Source of the DNA: Dicaeum eximium
Taxonomy: Eukaryota; Chordata; Aves; Passeriformes; Dicaeidae
Direction: 5' to 3'
Length of the DNA stretch: 64,000 nucleotides
NCBI GenBank assembly: GCA_013396995.1
Contig: VWZP01002893.1
Coordinates: 62,001 to 126,000 of the forward strand
A program made the position numbers and the translations under genes. Positions 43,401 to 55,400 of this stretch are shown here, piece by piece. Numbering within the stretch: the stretch's first letter is position 1; each line of letters starts with the position of its first letter. Below the pieces are notes generated by a model that did no database searches, was not told the origin of the DNA, and saw only the letters and a program-made list of their open reading frames with translations.

Positions 43401-46400
43401 TAATTAAGTACCAAAATCTATGGACTCAACCAGGATATTAGGACACCAAATCCAGAATCAACAGGCTACAAGCTACTAACACCTTCTTCCTAATGGAGAA
43501 AATCCCACAACCGCCCCCCCCCCAAAAAAAAACACCCCAAAAAAAACCACCAACCAAACAAAAAAAAATCAAACCCTACACCAAAACAAAAAAACACAGC
43601 CCACAACCAAACCAAAAAAACCCAACAAAAAACCAAACAAAAAATCCACAAAAACCAAAACAAACAAAAACCAACCAAAAAACCCCCAAAACTAAACACC
43701 AAAAAGCCCCCCAAAAAAACCACAAAAAAAGACACCCAACAAAAAATAAACCCAAAGTGGCCATGTAGCCTTCTTCTACCCCAAACTGTTCTCACTTCTC
43801 TCAAAATATAATGAAGAAATAAGGTACAAGTATGAAGTGCTATAAAAATTAAAAGCATTAAAATCCTATAAAAATGCATAAAATACAGGTTATAGCCAAA
43901 GCTACAGGGTTAGAAAAAATGAAGAATCTGCCAACCATACCCAATGTCACTGAACAACCTGTGTTAACAGGAAACACCTCCCAAAACCAAACTTGGAAAA
44001 GAAGAATTAGCTCCGTTGTGTTCAGAAAAAAAAGTAAAATAATTTCCCCTAAAATTCTCAAATACAAGAACAGTCTTCAGGGAAATGCAGCGAAGTGTAG
44101 TCTGTGCAGTTTTATGGTAAAATTATTATTTATTAATAGTACTAACATTTAGTTTGTCATTAGGCACATCTCTAAGGAGCTCACAATAGAATCCATAGAC
44201 TGGACAAGATAACCAAGTATTCAGCTTCAGAGCAGTAATTCAGTAGCTCTTCTGACTGAGCTTTAATACACTAGCTTCCCTATGGAATTCTTGCTAGCTG
44301 GTCATAAAAGCACAAGGTTTTATAACATCCATAGGTCTTAATCTATTCTTCTAAAACTCAAAGCCAGTTCAGCGAAATAGAGGGATTTGTACGTCACATA
44401 AATCACAGGAAATAAGGTAGACTAAGAAACAGTGCAAATTAACTGCAGATGACTAGCAACAGTCTTCTCCCTCATTCCCTACAGCTGCATTAGCCATATA
44501 ATGAAGTGCTGCTCTTAAATTTAAAATCAGATAGGAATGCTCTAAGTGCAAGAAACAGTATTCAGCAAAAGTCAGCTGACTGGTCACACTCCATGTCAAC
44601 ACCTTAAGGGCTTCTAACAGCATTGCTGCTAAAGCAGCTGGACTAATGCTCATGTTCTAGCACAGCAAGGCTTGACATCCACCAGAAAAGACACACCAGC
44701 CAGCTATAAAGTGTCCACTTTTGGTTAGAAATAGCCAGCTTTGGTTAGAAATAATCAGCTTCCTCTAGAAAGCAACAAATAGAGCTAGGGCATCCATTCT
44801 CTTACCTGGATAGTGAGGTATCTCTGAGGGGGTACCACCTGAGGGATGGGATGTGTTTGGCTACTGTAGTCTTTGGCAAACTCCTTTGGGAGGTGGCTGC
44901 CATAAACACTGAAGTACCATCTTCTGGCCAAACTGAACAGAAGCCAGCTCTATAAAGAAATGATGCCAAGAGTGCTATGAAAGAACCTCCATGAGCTCGA
45001 GATAATAATGAGATCCTACCCAGAAGTATGCTTTGACCAGTAACTGATACTGTAAGGTATTATGAGAATGTTTATCTCTGTGTTAGTCTGAAAATCCAGA
45101 AAAGCAACCTGGCAGACAGACTACCTTCTACTATGTCTCTTTGTAGAAGAACCCTCTAAGGGCTAAAGAAAGTGAACAGAACAGCCCTCAATACCTTCCT
45201 TCATCAGTGGTACTAAATAGGACCTTATGGAACGGAGCACATCAAATTCTCAAGTGCTTTCTGTCCTTCAACAGGACCTCCCAACAGAATATTGCTACAG
45301 ATTTCACCTAACACAAGGCACAATGGGAGAGACAGGATGCTCCAAGTGTGTATGTGCTCTTTACCAATGTGTCCTAAAATTAAGAACTTTCACCAAATGA
45401 GTTGGTTTGGTTTATTTGGGTTTCTTTCAATAGGAAGCTTCACTGAGAAGGCAGCACCTGAATCTTTCACAGAACACATCTTCATACATATTTCTGTGAA
45501 GATTTTTATCCATTCAACATGAGGTCCTTTACAACATTTAAGTTTCTCCTTTGACATCAAAGATGCTTCTAGCCAAGTCTGGCTTATGATAAAAACTATA
45601 GCCTGCAAATTTCCCACTAAGCCAAGATTGCCCACATCTGCCTGTGTATCTGTTATAGTAGACATACTTGTCCTTCTACAGTGTGCTCTCAGACTTGCCC
45701 TAAAACTCTGCAATAATTTCAACAGCAAGGGTGTTGAGCTTTCCCATGTCAGTAAGTTGTATTTGGCAAGAAGCTTCTGGTATCCTGCCACCTGGAACTG
45801 CAGTGAGGTGGAAGAGCAGGCTTTGTGCCTGAAAAGGCCCAAACCCTGGGGACCTTGTCTCTCCTTTGACATTTACAGACTTGTTTTTCCTGACCAGCTC
45901 TGTTTTCCAAGGATCCTGGAAAGATCAAAGCTGTGCATATAAAACCCACAATTGCCTCTACGCTGCCATATCCTGAATGAAAAGATACTTGTCAGGAATA
46001 TAGCTATAATCCTAGAAAAGACAAGCTATATTTCAGATTGTAGGTACTGAACATTTTGCTTCCAGCTCCCAGTATAGTTGTTCTGTAAGAGTGACAGTTC
46101 TGTTTGCACAGAGTACTTAGTTCTAGAGATGCTGGTTGCAGGACAAATGAGTCCTCCACCACCCATTTAGAGGCTGAGTTTGCCAACACACTTATATGAT
46201 ATAACATTAAGCTGACCAGCTGGAAGGCATGCTTGAAAGTCCTAAAAAGCTTCAGAAGTATTGTACTGGCGCCTTTTTTCCTTTTTTTTTTGCAATCCCA
46301 GTGCTCATGGACAAACAGTTAAGAAATCTTAGGAGCTGCTAGCCAACATGAACTTGAGAAGCATGCATACTCTGTAACACATTTTCCCCCATGTAGGCAG

Positions 46401-49400
46401 TATTGTAACCACAACTTTTCCACTATGCAACAATTAGGCAATAACCTGAACATTAACAGAAGCTTACTTGTGGCAGAAAGAAGCACTACAGGTTGGTTTA
46501 TCCTATCCTTGACAAGTCAATTTGTCTTGAACTAAACCCCAATACTGAAATTGAAAATCCACTCAATCTTATTTAAAGTAATCTCAAATCTCTCCTCTGG
46601 CTATATACTCTTAAAACACGTTAATTGGCATGCAGGTTTTTCAGACAGCTTCTTCCTTTACAAAATAAATCTGTACTATCTAAGAAGTTTACTAATTCAG
46701 AAACATTAGCAAACATCTGCACTCTAGAAGGACAGAAGTACAGACTGTAGATTGTCAAGATTGCCTGTGTTTGGGAATTTGTGGTAGGTCAACTGCATTG
46801 ATGTGAAATAGCATGAGTTGACCTCGTGCCAAACATATTTTCCATCAGAACCCACTAAAGCAGGCATGGACAGTAAGTAGCTCAACTGGCCTGCAAGTCC
46901 TATATAGGCTGTGTTAGGCCTACAGAAAAACTTAATTATTAACCATTGCCTGTTTCCAAAGAAGACAGAAACAATTACACTAAATAGTCTTCACGGAAGT
47001 CTCTATACTGCAGACACTATTGCAGTACTATTATTTTTCCTATGTAGAAAATTGGTGCAGCAGCCAGGACTGATGATAGGAGGTATTGCTTGTGTGCATC
47101 ATTCAGGTACTTTCTAAAAACTCTGCTCTAGTAAATCAGGTACCACATCAGGAACCATGAACTCTATTTCACACTAACCTAGAGAAAGAGTGCACACCAC
47201 CTCATGTATTACTACTGCTGCTGAAATGCTTTACCTTGTTACTGGTTACTGTTACTGATTCAGAAGCATTTTAGTTGTGCTGTTGCTAACAATATATAGT
47301 ATATATATACTAGTAACCTGCTACCAGTATTTTGTCCTTTTCCTGTATGAGCAGCACACCAGCATTCTGTAGAAACCTGGCATCTCATATGCTATTGAGA
47401 GTAAAAAGTGAGACACGCATTTTAAATCAAATATAGTATAAGAAATTAAGAAAAATTAAATTACTTCAACAAAACAACATTTCTAGCTACATTTCTGCTA
47501 TGACAGATACGTGTTTATTCTATGAAGCCATAGGATGACAGCTCCTACCATAAGAGAAATAGAAAGAACCAGAACGTTATGAGAACGAAGCAGGTGTACC
47601 CCTATAAAGGTTTATAAGCTCTATACAAACACTACAATGTTGAATAAAGCCCAAAAGAAGAGGCACTGAAGAATTCTCATATTTCAATGTATAACACAAA
47701 GGGTACAACTCTGCTAATGTCTGTAAACACTCTTCAAAGCATCAAAGGCTGAAAGACTTCTCCTGCCCAGTCCAGGTTAAAGCAGTTTTTCTGGAAGCTT
47801 GCCATGCTCTGTGGGAGGGAGATAGGGGTGCAGCAACAAGCTGGATTTAAAAGATCCTCAGCTGGAAGTACAAATACAGAGAATGATGTTTAAAACTGTT
47901 AGACCCCTGGAGAGAGGCAGGAAACTCTCTTTATGACCCCCAGAGTATTTGTTTTTCCAACAGTTTCCCAGCTCAGCTTGAGATTCTCAAGGGCAGCAAC
48001 AAAAAAAAATTCACTTTGCTCAAATTAGTTTTGACTGGTCCCCAGGTTCCCAAGGTGATAATTTAACACCTCATTAACAAGTGCATTGTTGGAGGAAATT
48101 CAAATGAACCGATTTTAATGATAATTGAATGTTTTCAGCCTCAGCCTGCAGAAGGACTGCTTCCCCTTTGGAGTACAACAGCAGTCACTGCTTCCATTTG
48201 TGGATTGACTGCTGCAATGAATGGCAAAGTACAGACTTCATTTATAAATATACCATAAGCTACTTAAAGTTCAATTCCAGATGCTGAAACATGGGCTATT
48301 CCTTCATTACTGCTTATGTTTGTACTTGCATGTAATTCTGGTTTGTCTTTGAAAAGAAAAAGGTAATGTCATGAAATGTCCAACTTCAAGAAACCTACTG
48401 ATTAGGCAGATGATTGAACTGCTGAGGTCCTATCTTCACTTGAGGGCCTGATGAACCACATGGAAGTTAAAATACTAATTGCAGTCTTTTCTCCTCCAGA
48501 ATTCAAGCAGACCATCTAAGCTTAGTTTGTTTTTTTTTTCCCAGCATGCTTTTCCCTGGGCATATTAACAGTATAACAATGGTCCTGAATTCTGAACAGC
48601 TCAGTTATGCTCAATTCTCTGCCAAGAGAGCTGTACATTCTTATTACTTCTGGTTATAATTGGTTTAATTGCCTTCTCTGATTTAACTCACTCAATATTG
48701 TTGTACATAGCAATGGCAAGAGTAGAAATATTTTCAATTTTTTTAATGTTTTCACTGATGAGATGGAATCAATTAGTGGCTCTTCAGCACTGAGGTGCTG
48801 AGACAAATACCAATCTGACTCTGTGCTGCTAACTGACTGACCAGCCTTCAAAGAGCAGTTACTTGTTTTCAATAGTTTAGCAGCTAGGTTGGCCAATGCA
48901 ACTGCTACCTCCACTCAACTATGTTGGATAATAATCCTTCATTTCTACACAGTGCTCAAGACAAAGTTCAGTCAAAATTTCTTGGGCAAGGTCTTACCAC
49001 GGCGCTGTGATTAGGTGTGGGATATTTGCCTCCTGAAACTCACATGGAAGTCAGTCAGACTTGTTACAACTGTCCAGAGGTATAATTACTACTACTGAGT
49101 TAAGGTCTGTGGAAAGAAATACTTCATCTCTTTTACAAGCCATTAGTACTGCCAGCTTTAGTTGAAACTTTAAAGACACCTGGACTTAAGGCTCATCTTC
49201 AGTTTTCAATACATAGGAGAGCAAACTAAGTTTCATCTCTGAAGGTGGTTAATCAGTCCCTAGACGGTTTCACTTTGCATGTTTTCATTTGCCTGTATCC
49301 CCCTTGGGTTACTGATGATTTTATTCCACTTGTCCCCAGCAGCGTTATCAGGGCAACAAACAGGCTGAGTCCTGAACAGCTACAAGGCTAAGAGAACTCC

Positions 49401-52400
49401 AGTTGCACAGGATGCATCACTGGCTCTTATGTAAATAACAGAAAGGAGCCAGCTGGATTCCCAGTCCTAGTGAAATTGTAGCAGCAAAAAATCTAGCTTT
49501 CAACTCAGACCAAATCATTGATGCTGAAAAATTCACCAAGACAGGTCAAGTACTTAACATCATAAACCATAACAATGTCTCATTTACCATGACAAGAACC
49601 AAGCTGTCTCATTTTCCCTACAGTCAATTTAAATAACAGCAAGTATCAAGTGGCTCTATGCTACAGCTTTCCAGAACTCCATTCCAAGAATTTGTCATCT
49701 TTGTGTATGTATACTATGACCTTGAAAAGTCTGCTTATTGTGTCTTTTTATTATCATTGTTTAAAAAGCTCCTTTATCTACAAAACTATCTGACATTCAT
49801 TCATTTTGTGGCTGAACAGAGCAAGAGCAACATTCACCAAACTGCTGACAAGCATCTGCAACACTTTCTCATTAAAGTTTTCAACCACAGAGACTTTGAA
49901 TTGGAAGACACTTCCAAAAGTTTCTTTTTGTAGAAAGAAGACTTCTCCATCTCTCCTGCTCACCTTGCTCTACTATGTATTAAAGCCAAATGTGATGATA
50001 TACAAGATATTCACGCACAGTCACCTGAGCTCTCTGAAGAGAGCCTACATGCTTAATGTGACAACTGTTCCTTTGAAGAAATTCTCAAAGGGATCACAGA
50101 TAAGTATATTTTGTTTAAGACCCCATGATGGTCATCTAGCCAATTACATTACAAGTAATGCAAAGTAAAATAGGACAGACAGAGTATTGATCTGGTAATG
50201 TAGAGGAGCTGCAGTACTGGAAGCACCACTACCAAGAACCCATAAGGTGGCTCTGTCATTGCTTTAGCTATTGGCATAGTTTTTGCAGTCTGGATGAAGG
50301 AACAAGTAATATATTAATATATAATTGTACTGCTGTACCTGTCTTCAGGGTGACTGAAGTCTGCTAGCCACTTACATGCATACACTTACAAAGAATAAAC
50401 ATATTAATTTGAATAGAAATCAAGACACAAGAAAACTACTGTGCTAACTAAGGCATCACATTTGCAAATAAGCACATCTTACATTCTCTGCAGAGAAGCT
50501 TTTCATAGCATCTGTATTTTGTCTGTGCTGCCTCCTACCAATATCCTATTTAGTCACTGGTAACTTTCTGGAAAAATCTGAAAGGAGACATTAACTTTTT
50601 TTAGTTATGTAAAGTTTTCGTAATTACAACATCTTATATTGTAAGTTTAGAGTCTTCAGATGCTTCTTTAGATTTAGAAATAACCTAGACAATTAACATA
50701 TTCTTGCAATGTTATTTACAAAAACCCTTTAATCTTCAAAAACTACTTGGTTCCTATTACTTATTCCTCAGCTATAGACTATCTCAATCTGACATGACAA
50801 TTTCCACTAGATTTGATGCCAGGGAGGACAGCAGGTTTTACAAATAGCATGTGGTAAACAGAAGCAGGCAGACAAAGAAGCCGCAAAAGCTCTTTTCAAG
50901 AAAGCATTCTTGAAGCTATTAAAAGATTTAGCTGTGGTCCAAAACATGAGGTTGGGAGCTAGCCATCTACTGTTCTGATTCCAGCTCCAACTCCCGTGCT
51001 GTTGTAAAACCATTGCCCTATCTCAGTTTCCTTTACTGATTCGTTCAGCTTGACTAACTTAAAAGCAACGAAATTTTTGTAGCACACAGTCAATTCAGAC
51101 GTGCTTACCAGTGACCCCATTTAACACTGTTTCTCCACTTGTCTTTCACAGTTAACAACGACTACCAGCACCCATCTACTCCTTATTTATTCACAGTCAA
51201 ACCAACTGCAGGCAGTAGTCCTCCAGAGCCCCACTTGTAATTCCACAGAATCCAAACAGAAGTTTTTAAGCCAAAGCCCTTAAACAAAGAAAAAATTTTG
51301 TCATGCTATCACTAATCAGCTGCTTAGTTCACCCAATTGAACTTTTGCCAACTTCATCCACAGAAAATGACTACAGAGAAATTTTATCTCTAAAGCCTTC
51401 AGGCGATTTTAAAAATGCATTACTGGCAAACAGCACACTGCAGAAAATAAACAGAAAAGCACTTTCATGCAGAAATCATCCTATGAGGTGCTTATCTTAA
51501 GTCAAAGTTGACTTAGATGCTTAAAAAGCCAGTAACGAGACCTACAGCTGAGAAATCCTGAGATTTGACAAGGGTTCTGGCTATCCAGCTGTTATATTCA
51601 TCATTTATGAAAAGTGCTAAAGCTTATAAAGAAAGTGGACATACAGAGACTTTTGGAAATGAGATACTTACCAAACACCAAAACCACTAATTTTCTCGTT
51701 AGAATGCCTAGGAATTCTGGTACTTCTTGGGACCAAATTAGCAGGATGTAGCTCAACATGCATTTTAAGCAACATGAGAATAAAATGATCTTTTGAGTTT
51801 ATTTTTTTGCCATATTGGTTCCTAATCTGGTTTGCCTTTCAGCTTTGATGGATTTTGCTGGCACAATGGCAGGAGAACAGTGTGGAATAGAAGTTACTTC
51901 CATTCTCCTGGCTTGAACAAATACCACACAGTAGCCTCAGAAAGAGACAAAAATGCAGTTTAAATACTGCAAATAGAAATCAGTTACACATTCCTTGCTT
52001 CCCGCTTCATTAAGCAAAACAGATACTGGAAGAAACCCAAAACAAGCAACGCCTAAGCAGACCACAGATTGTTGGCAAATCATCAGCTATAAAAACTTCA
52101 AACGATTACTTTTAAGACTACAGCAAGACAACTTTTTGTGTAGTGTGAAGCTTGCTTAATACCTGTACTGGAGAGCAGGAAGTCAACTCCTGGCTCTTGG
52201 TACAGGTCTCTCACATGGAGCACTGGGAAGCACTCAAAGCTAGCACAGACACAGGCTGCTGCCCAGCTGCTTCACTGATGGTGTCTCTACTGAGCAACTA
52301 CCAACACCAACTGCTGGCACTTAACTCTGTCCTCAGATAATATAAGCAAACTAAATGAAAACTGTTGTAACAGTTAAATTCGATCTCCAGTGAGCTTTTC

Positions 52401-55400
52401 CACTGCAAGTTATCAAACAGTGGATGTTTGAACAGTTAGATGATGCACCTTCAAAAGCCAATTCATTTCTTCAGCATACACCACCACCACCACCTCGTGG
52501 CCAGATGCCTCAAGCTCCAAGAATTTAATATATACTGCAGTTAGAATTCTAAGAGCCTCCAAACTAAATGCCACCAATAGATTCTCAACAAACTACATCA
52601 GCATCCTATGTGAGCTGCTTACAACTTTTTAATTACCTGTGAAGAGGGAAAAGTAAGCTACATGCAAACTGTACTATTTCAGTTTCAAGGGAGCTTAAAG
52701 GGCTATTTACTTCATGCTGTAACTGAAGGAAGCTGCTACCCACAGGCAAATGAGACACAGGAATCTGTCATTATGACTTTGAATGCCCAGAGAGTAGTTT
52801 TTCCCCTTTTATACTTCTATAATGAAACAGGCAAACTAAATATGCTGGATTTCTTCTCCTAGTCCATTAAGTTCATGGATTTTGAAAAATGCCTCCAGCT
52901 CCCCAGGTAAAAAAAGATTTCAGAAACATTTTCATATTCACTTTAATTGAGATGCAAATATCAAATTATACTAGAGATGAAAATTGAAAGCACTGTCCCT
53001 GCAATAAACCAGCACACAACTGTAAAAGATACAACAGCAAAATACACTGAAAGCAATGTTTAAAGTGGGGCAAATAACAAAGGACAGACAATGGAAAGAA
53101 AAAGAAGGTAGCTAGAATAGCTTGACAGAAAACAAAAATCAGTACAAGAAAATAGTGTGTCTTAGACAAGACTAAGATGACTTACCTCTAGCAGAAAACT
53201 CTTTATGCTGTTATTAGGCTGATCTGCCAAGCAGAATTGTAAACTGGTTTACTGACCCAAAAATTCCAATCATAGAATTACTAATAGATAATTATGAAAG
53301 TGTCCACTGAATGTGCTGTTGAAGTGATGATAGAGGCTCTTTTTGGCTTCCCCTTTCTACATGCTTACTGCTAGAAAGACTCACCAACAGTTGTACCATC
53401 TTCACCCATAATGCACTTCACAGAGGTGATGATCTGCTCCACAACAGGAGGTGACATTGATGTTGCATATGCAGCACTGTGAGAGTATGTCCTGAGGTAA
53501 TCAACCAGCTCCTAGCAAAACACAAGAGGCATCAGGCATAGCCTTCCCAGCACTCAGAGAAATGCTTCTGTCATATCTTCAATCACAATAAAACAGGGCA
53601 CCACTAAAAACCTCTTTCAGAATGCCCCGTAAGAGAACAAGTATCTCAAGGATTAATTTTACAGTACAAGAAACAGCAGAGACATGCCAACTCATAATAA
53701 TGTCACAGGGCAAGAACGTGTGTTGATCAGAGATGAATGCCTATGACAGACTTGTTTAGCTCACACCATCAGCAGTGGATTGCAACAAGGGTTTGCATTA
53801 TGTTTGCATTACTTGAGTTGTGCCCAGGGTGAGCTTCAAAAGTGTTTATTACAACAGTGTGAACAGAAAGAAAATTAAATAGTGGGGAGCAGGATCCATA
53901 GGTGTTTATGGATCATGCTCAATGTACTTTTTTTCCCCATGAAAACCACCAAACAAGGGAACAGGTCACAAAATTTCTCGTTCATCAGCACAATATAAAT
54001 AAAGCAGTAGGTGTAATTTAAGAATGCACAAACCTCAACCTAATCCTTCTCCATTTCCCACTTAAACACATCCTATTTCTCCTAGAGGGCAAAAGTAGCT
54101 CATACAGGAACAAAAGACCAACACACCTTACATCTAGGCTGCTTGTTAACTGTAACAAAACCATGCTAAAATATTATAAACATCAGTATGGATGCCAGGA
54201 GAAATTCTGTCTTTTGCTACCATAAAATGAATAATGACAGCTCTGTAACGAGCACAAGTCCAAAAGTATTATAAAAATGTCCAGAAGTGTTCTGTTGCTA
54301 TCTGCCTAGGGTCAGAGTTCAAGGAAAGGAAGTCATAAAAGGACTTTGAAATAAACTAGGTAAGAAGATTTAAGGCCTCTTACCTATGAAGCAATCCCTC
54401 AATCAGTAGCTAAAACAGTTGCAAAGGACTCTTAGCTGCTTTACCTTATGCCATGGAGTCAAATCCCACAAGCTCACTACCTTTGGAAGAAGATTTATAT
54501 GGTTTTTTTTTTCTGGGGAAGTTGCTGAAGTAATTTTAATCTAACTGTACAAGAAATATCTCCAAGTTCCATCTCCATTTTGATGGGTGGAAGTAATTAT
54601 GACAATTAATACGTAAGAAAATATTGTCCTGGTAGGAAAATGGTAGAATTTTACCCTCCAATAAAGCTTAGAAGCCTGATGTGTGAGATTAGATATTTTG
54701 TGATATGAGAAAGGTGACTACACCATCCCTCTGAGAATGAGAGGTTTGGCAAGGGCAATACTTTCTAGCTTTATTTCCAATAGAAAGAGACAGTACAAAA
54801 AAAAAAAAAACCCACTCCAAAACCTCAAACAAACAAAATGCCAAACGGCTTTTCAGAAAGCAAACTGCTTGCACCCAGGGGAAATCAATTCTACCAGACT
54901 AACCTAAGACAATTTTCCTCCAAATGGCTTGAAAAACTTAAGCTTTTGGCATTTTTCCTTCAAGTCTCACTAAAAGCACCATCAAGAAATCCCTGCTTCC
55001 TGGCCCCTAGCCCTTCCTAGAAAGATACTACATCACTACTGTACATTCTGCAAACTCAGATCATCACTGACCATGTGAGAACTACACAATTATGAGATAT
55101 TTTACTAGACTAGACTTCTGCACTGCCAACTTTCACAGTATTAGACAGCACATAAAATTATGAAACAAATGGACAATAGGGTACTTGAGGAATAGATTAA
55201 ATTTGAAATGCTCAGTGAAGAATTCCACCACCTGCCTGAAAAGGACTTCACCACCAGCCATGAGATTCCCAGCTTTTTACCTTCTTGCCCCCAATGTATC
55301 CTCCTGCAGCGCCAAAGCTTTTTGTAAATGTTCCCATCATAACATCCACATCTTCAGGATTTAGTCCAAAATACTCCACTACACCCCGGCCACTGGGACC

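Larger units (their letters stand above)
23779..53384 (-). other. SPTLC2: SPTLC2 intron 9 (about 29.6 kb)
   Basis: This is by far the longest intron in the window, from donor GTGAGT at 53384 to acceptor CTAG at 23779. It holds CR1 fragments at 29340-30000, 33299-33625 and 34285-34440, a CpG-richer patch at 32220-32660, the A/C-only block at 43505-43755, a 20-bp tandem duplication at 44721-44760 and three possible cassette exons (53186-53223, 44806-44949 and 37672-37714). In the remaining parts, for example 23779-29330, 34450-37670 and 46300-53180, I saw only AT-rich intronic sequence with short open frames and homopolymer runs. Confidence 0.9.

Noticed and set aside
43490..43879. 129-codon minus-strand frame rich in phenylalanine, glycine and tryptophan
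   Set aside because: It is a translation of the G/T-only strand of the low-complexity block.
45390..45872. 160-codon minus-strand open frame about 0.5 kb upstream (in transcript sense) of the candidate exon
   Set aside because: No family was recognised, an overlapping plus-strand frame is also open, and about one frame of this length is expected by chance in 64 kb.
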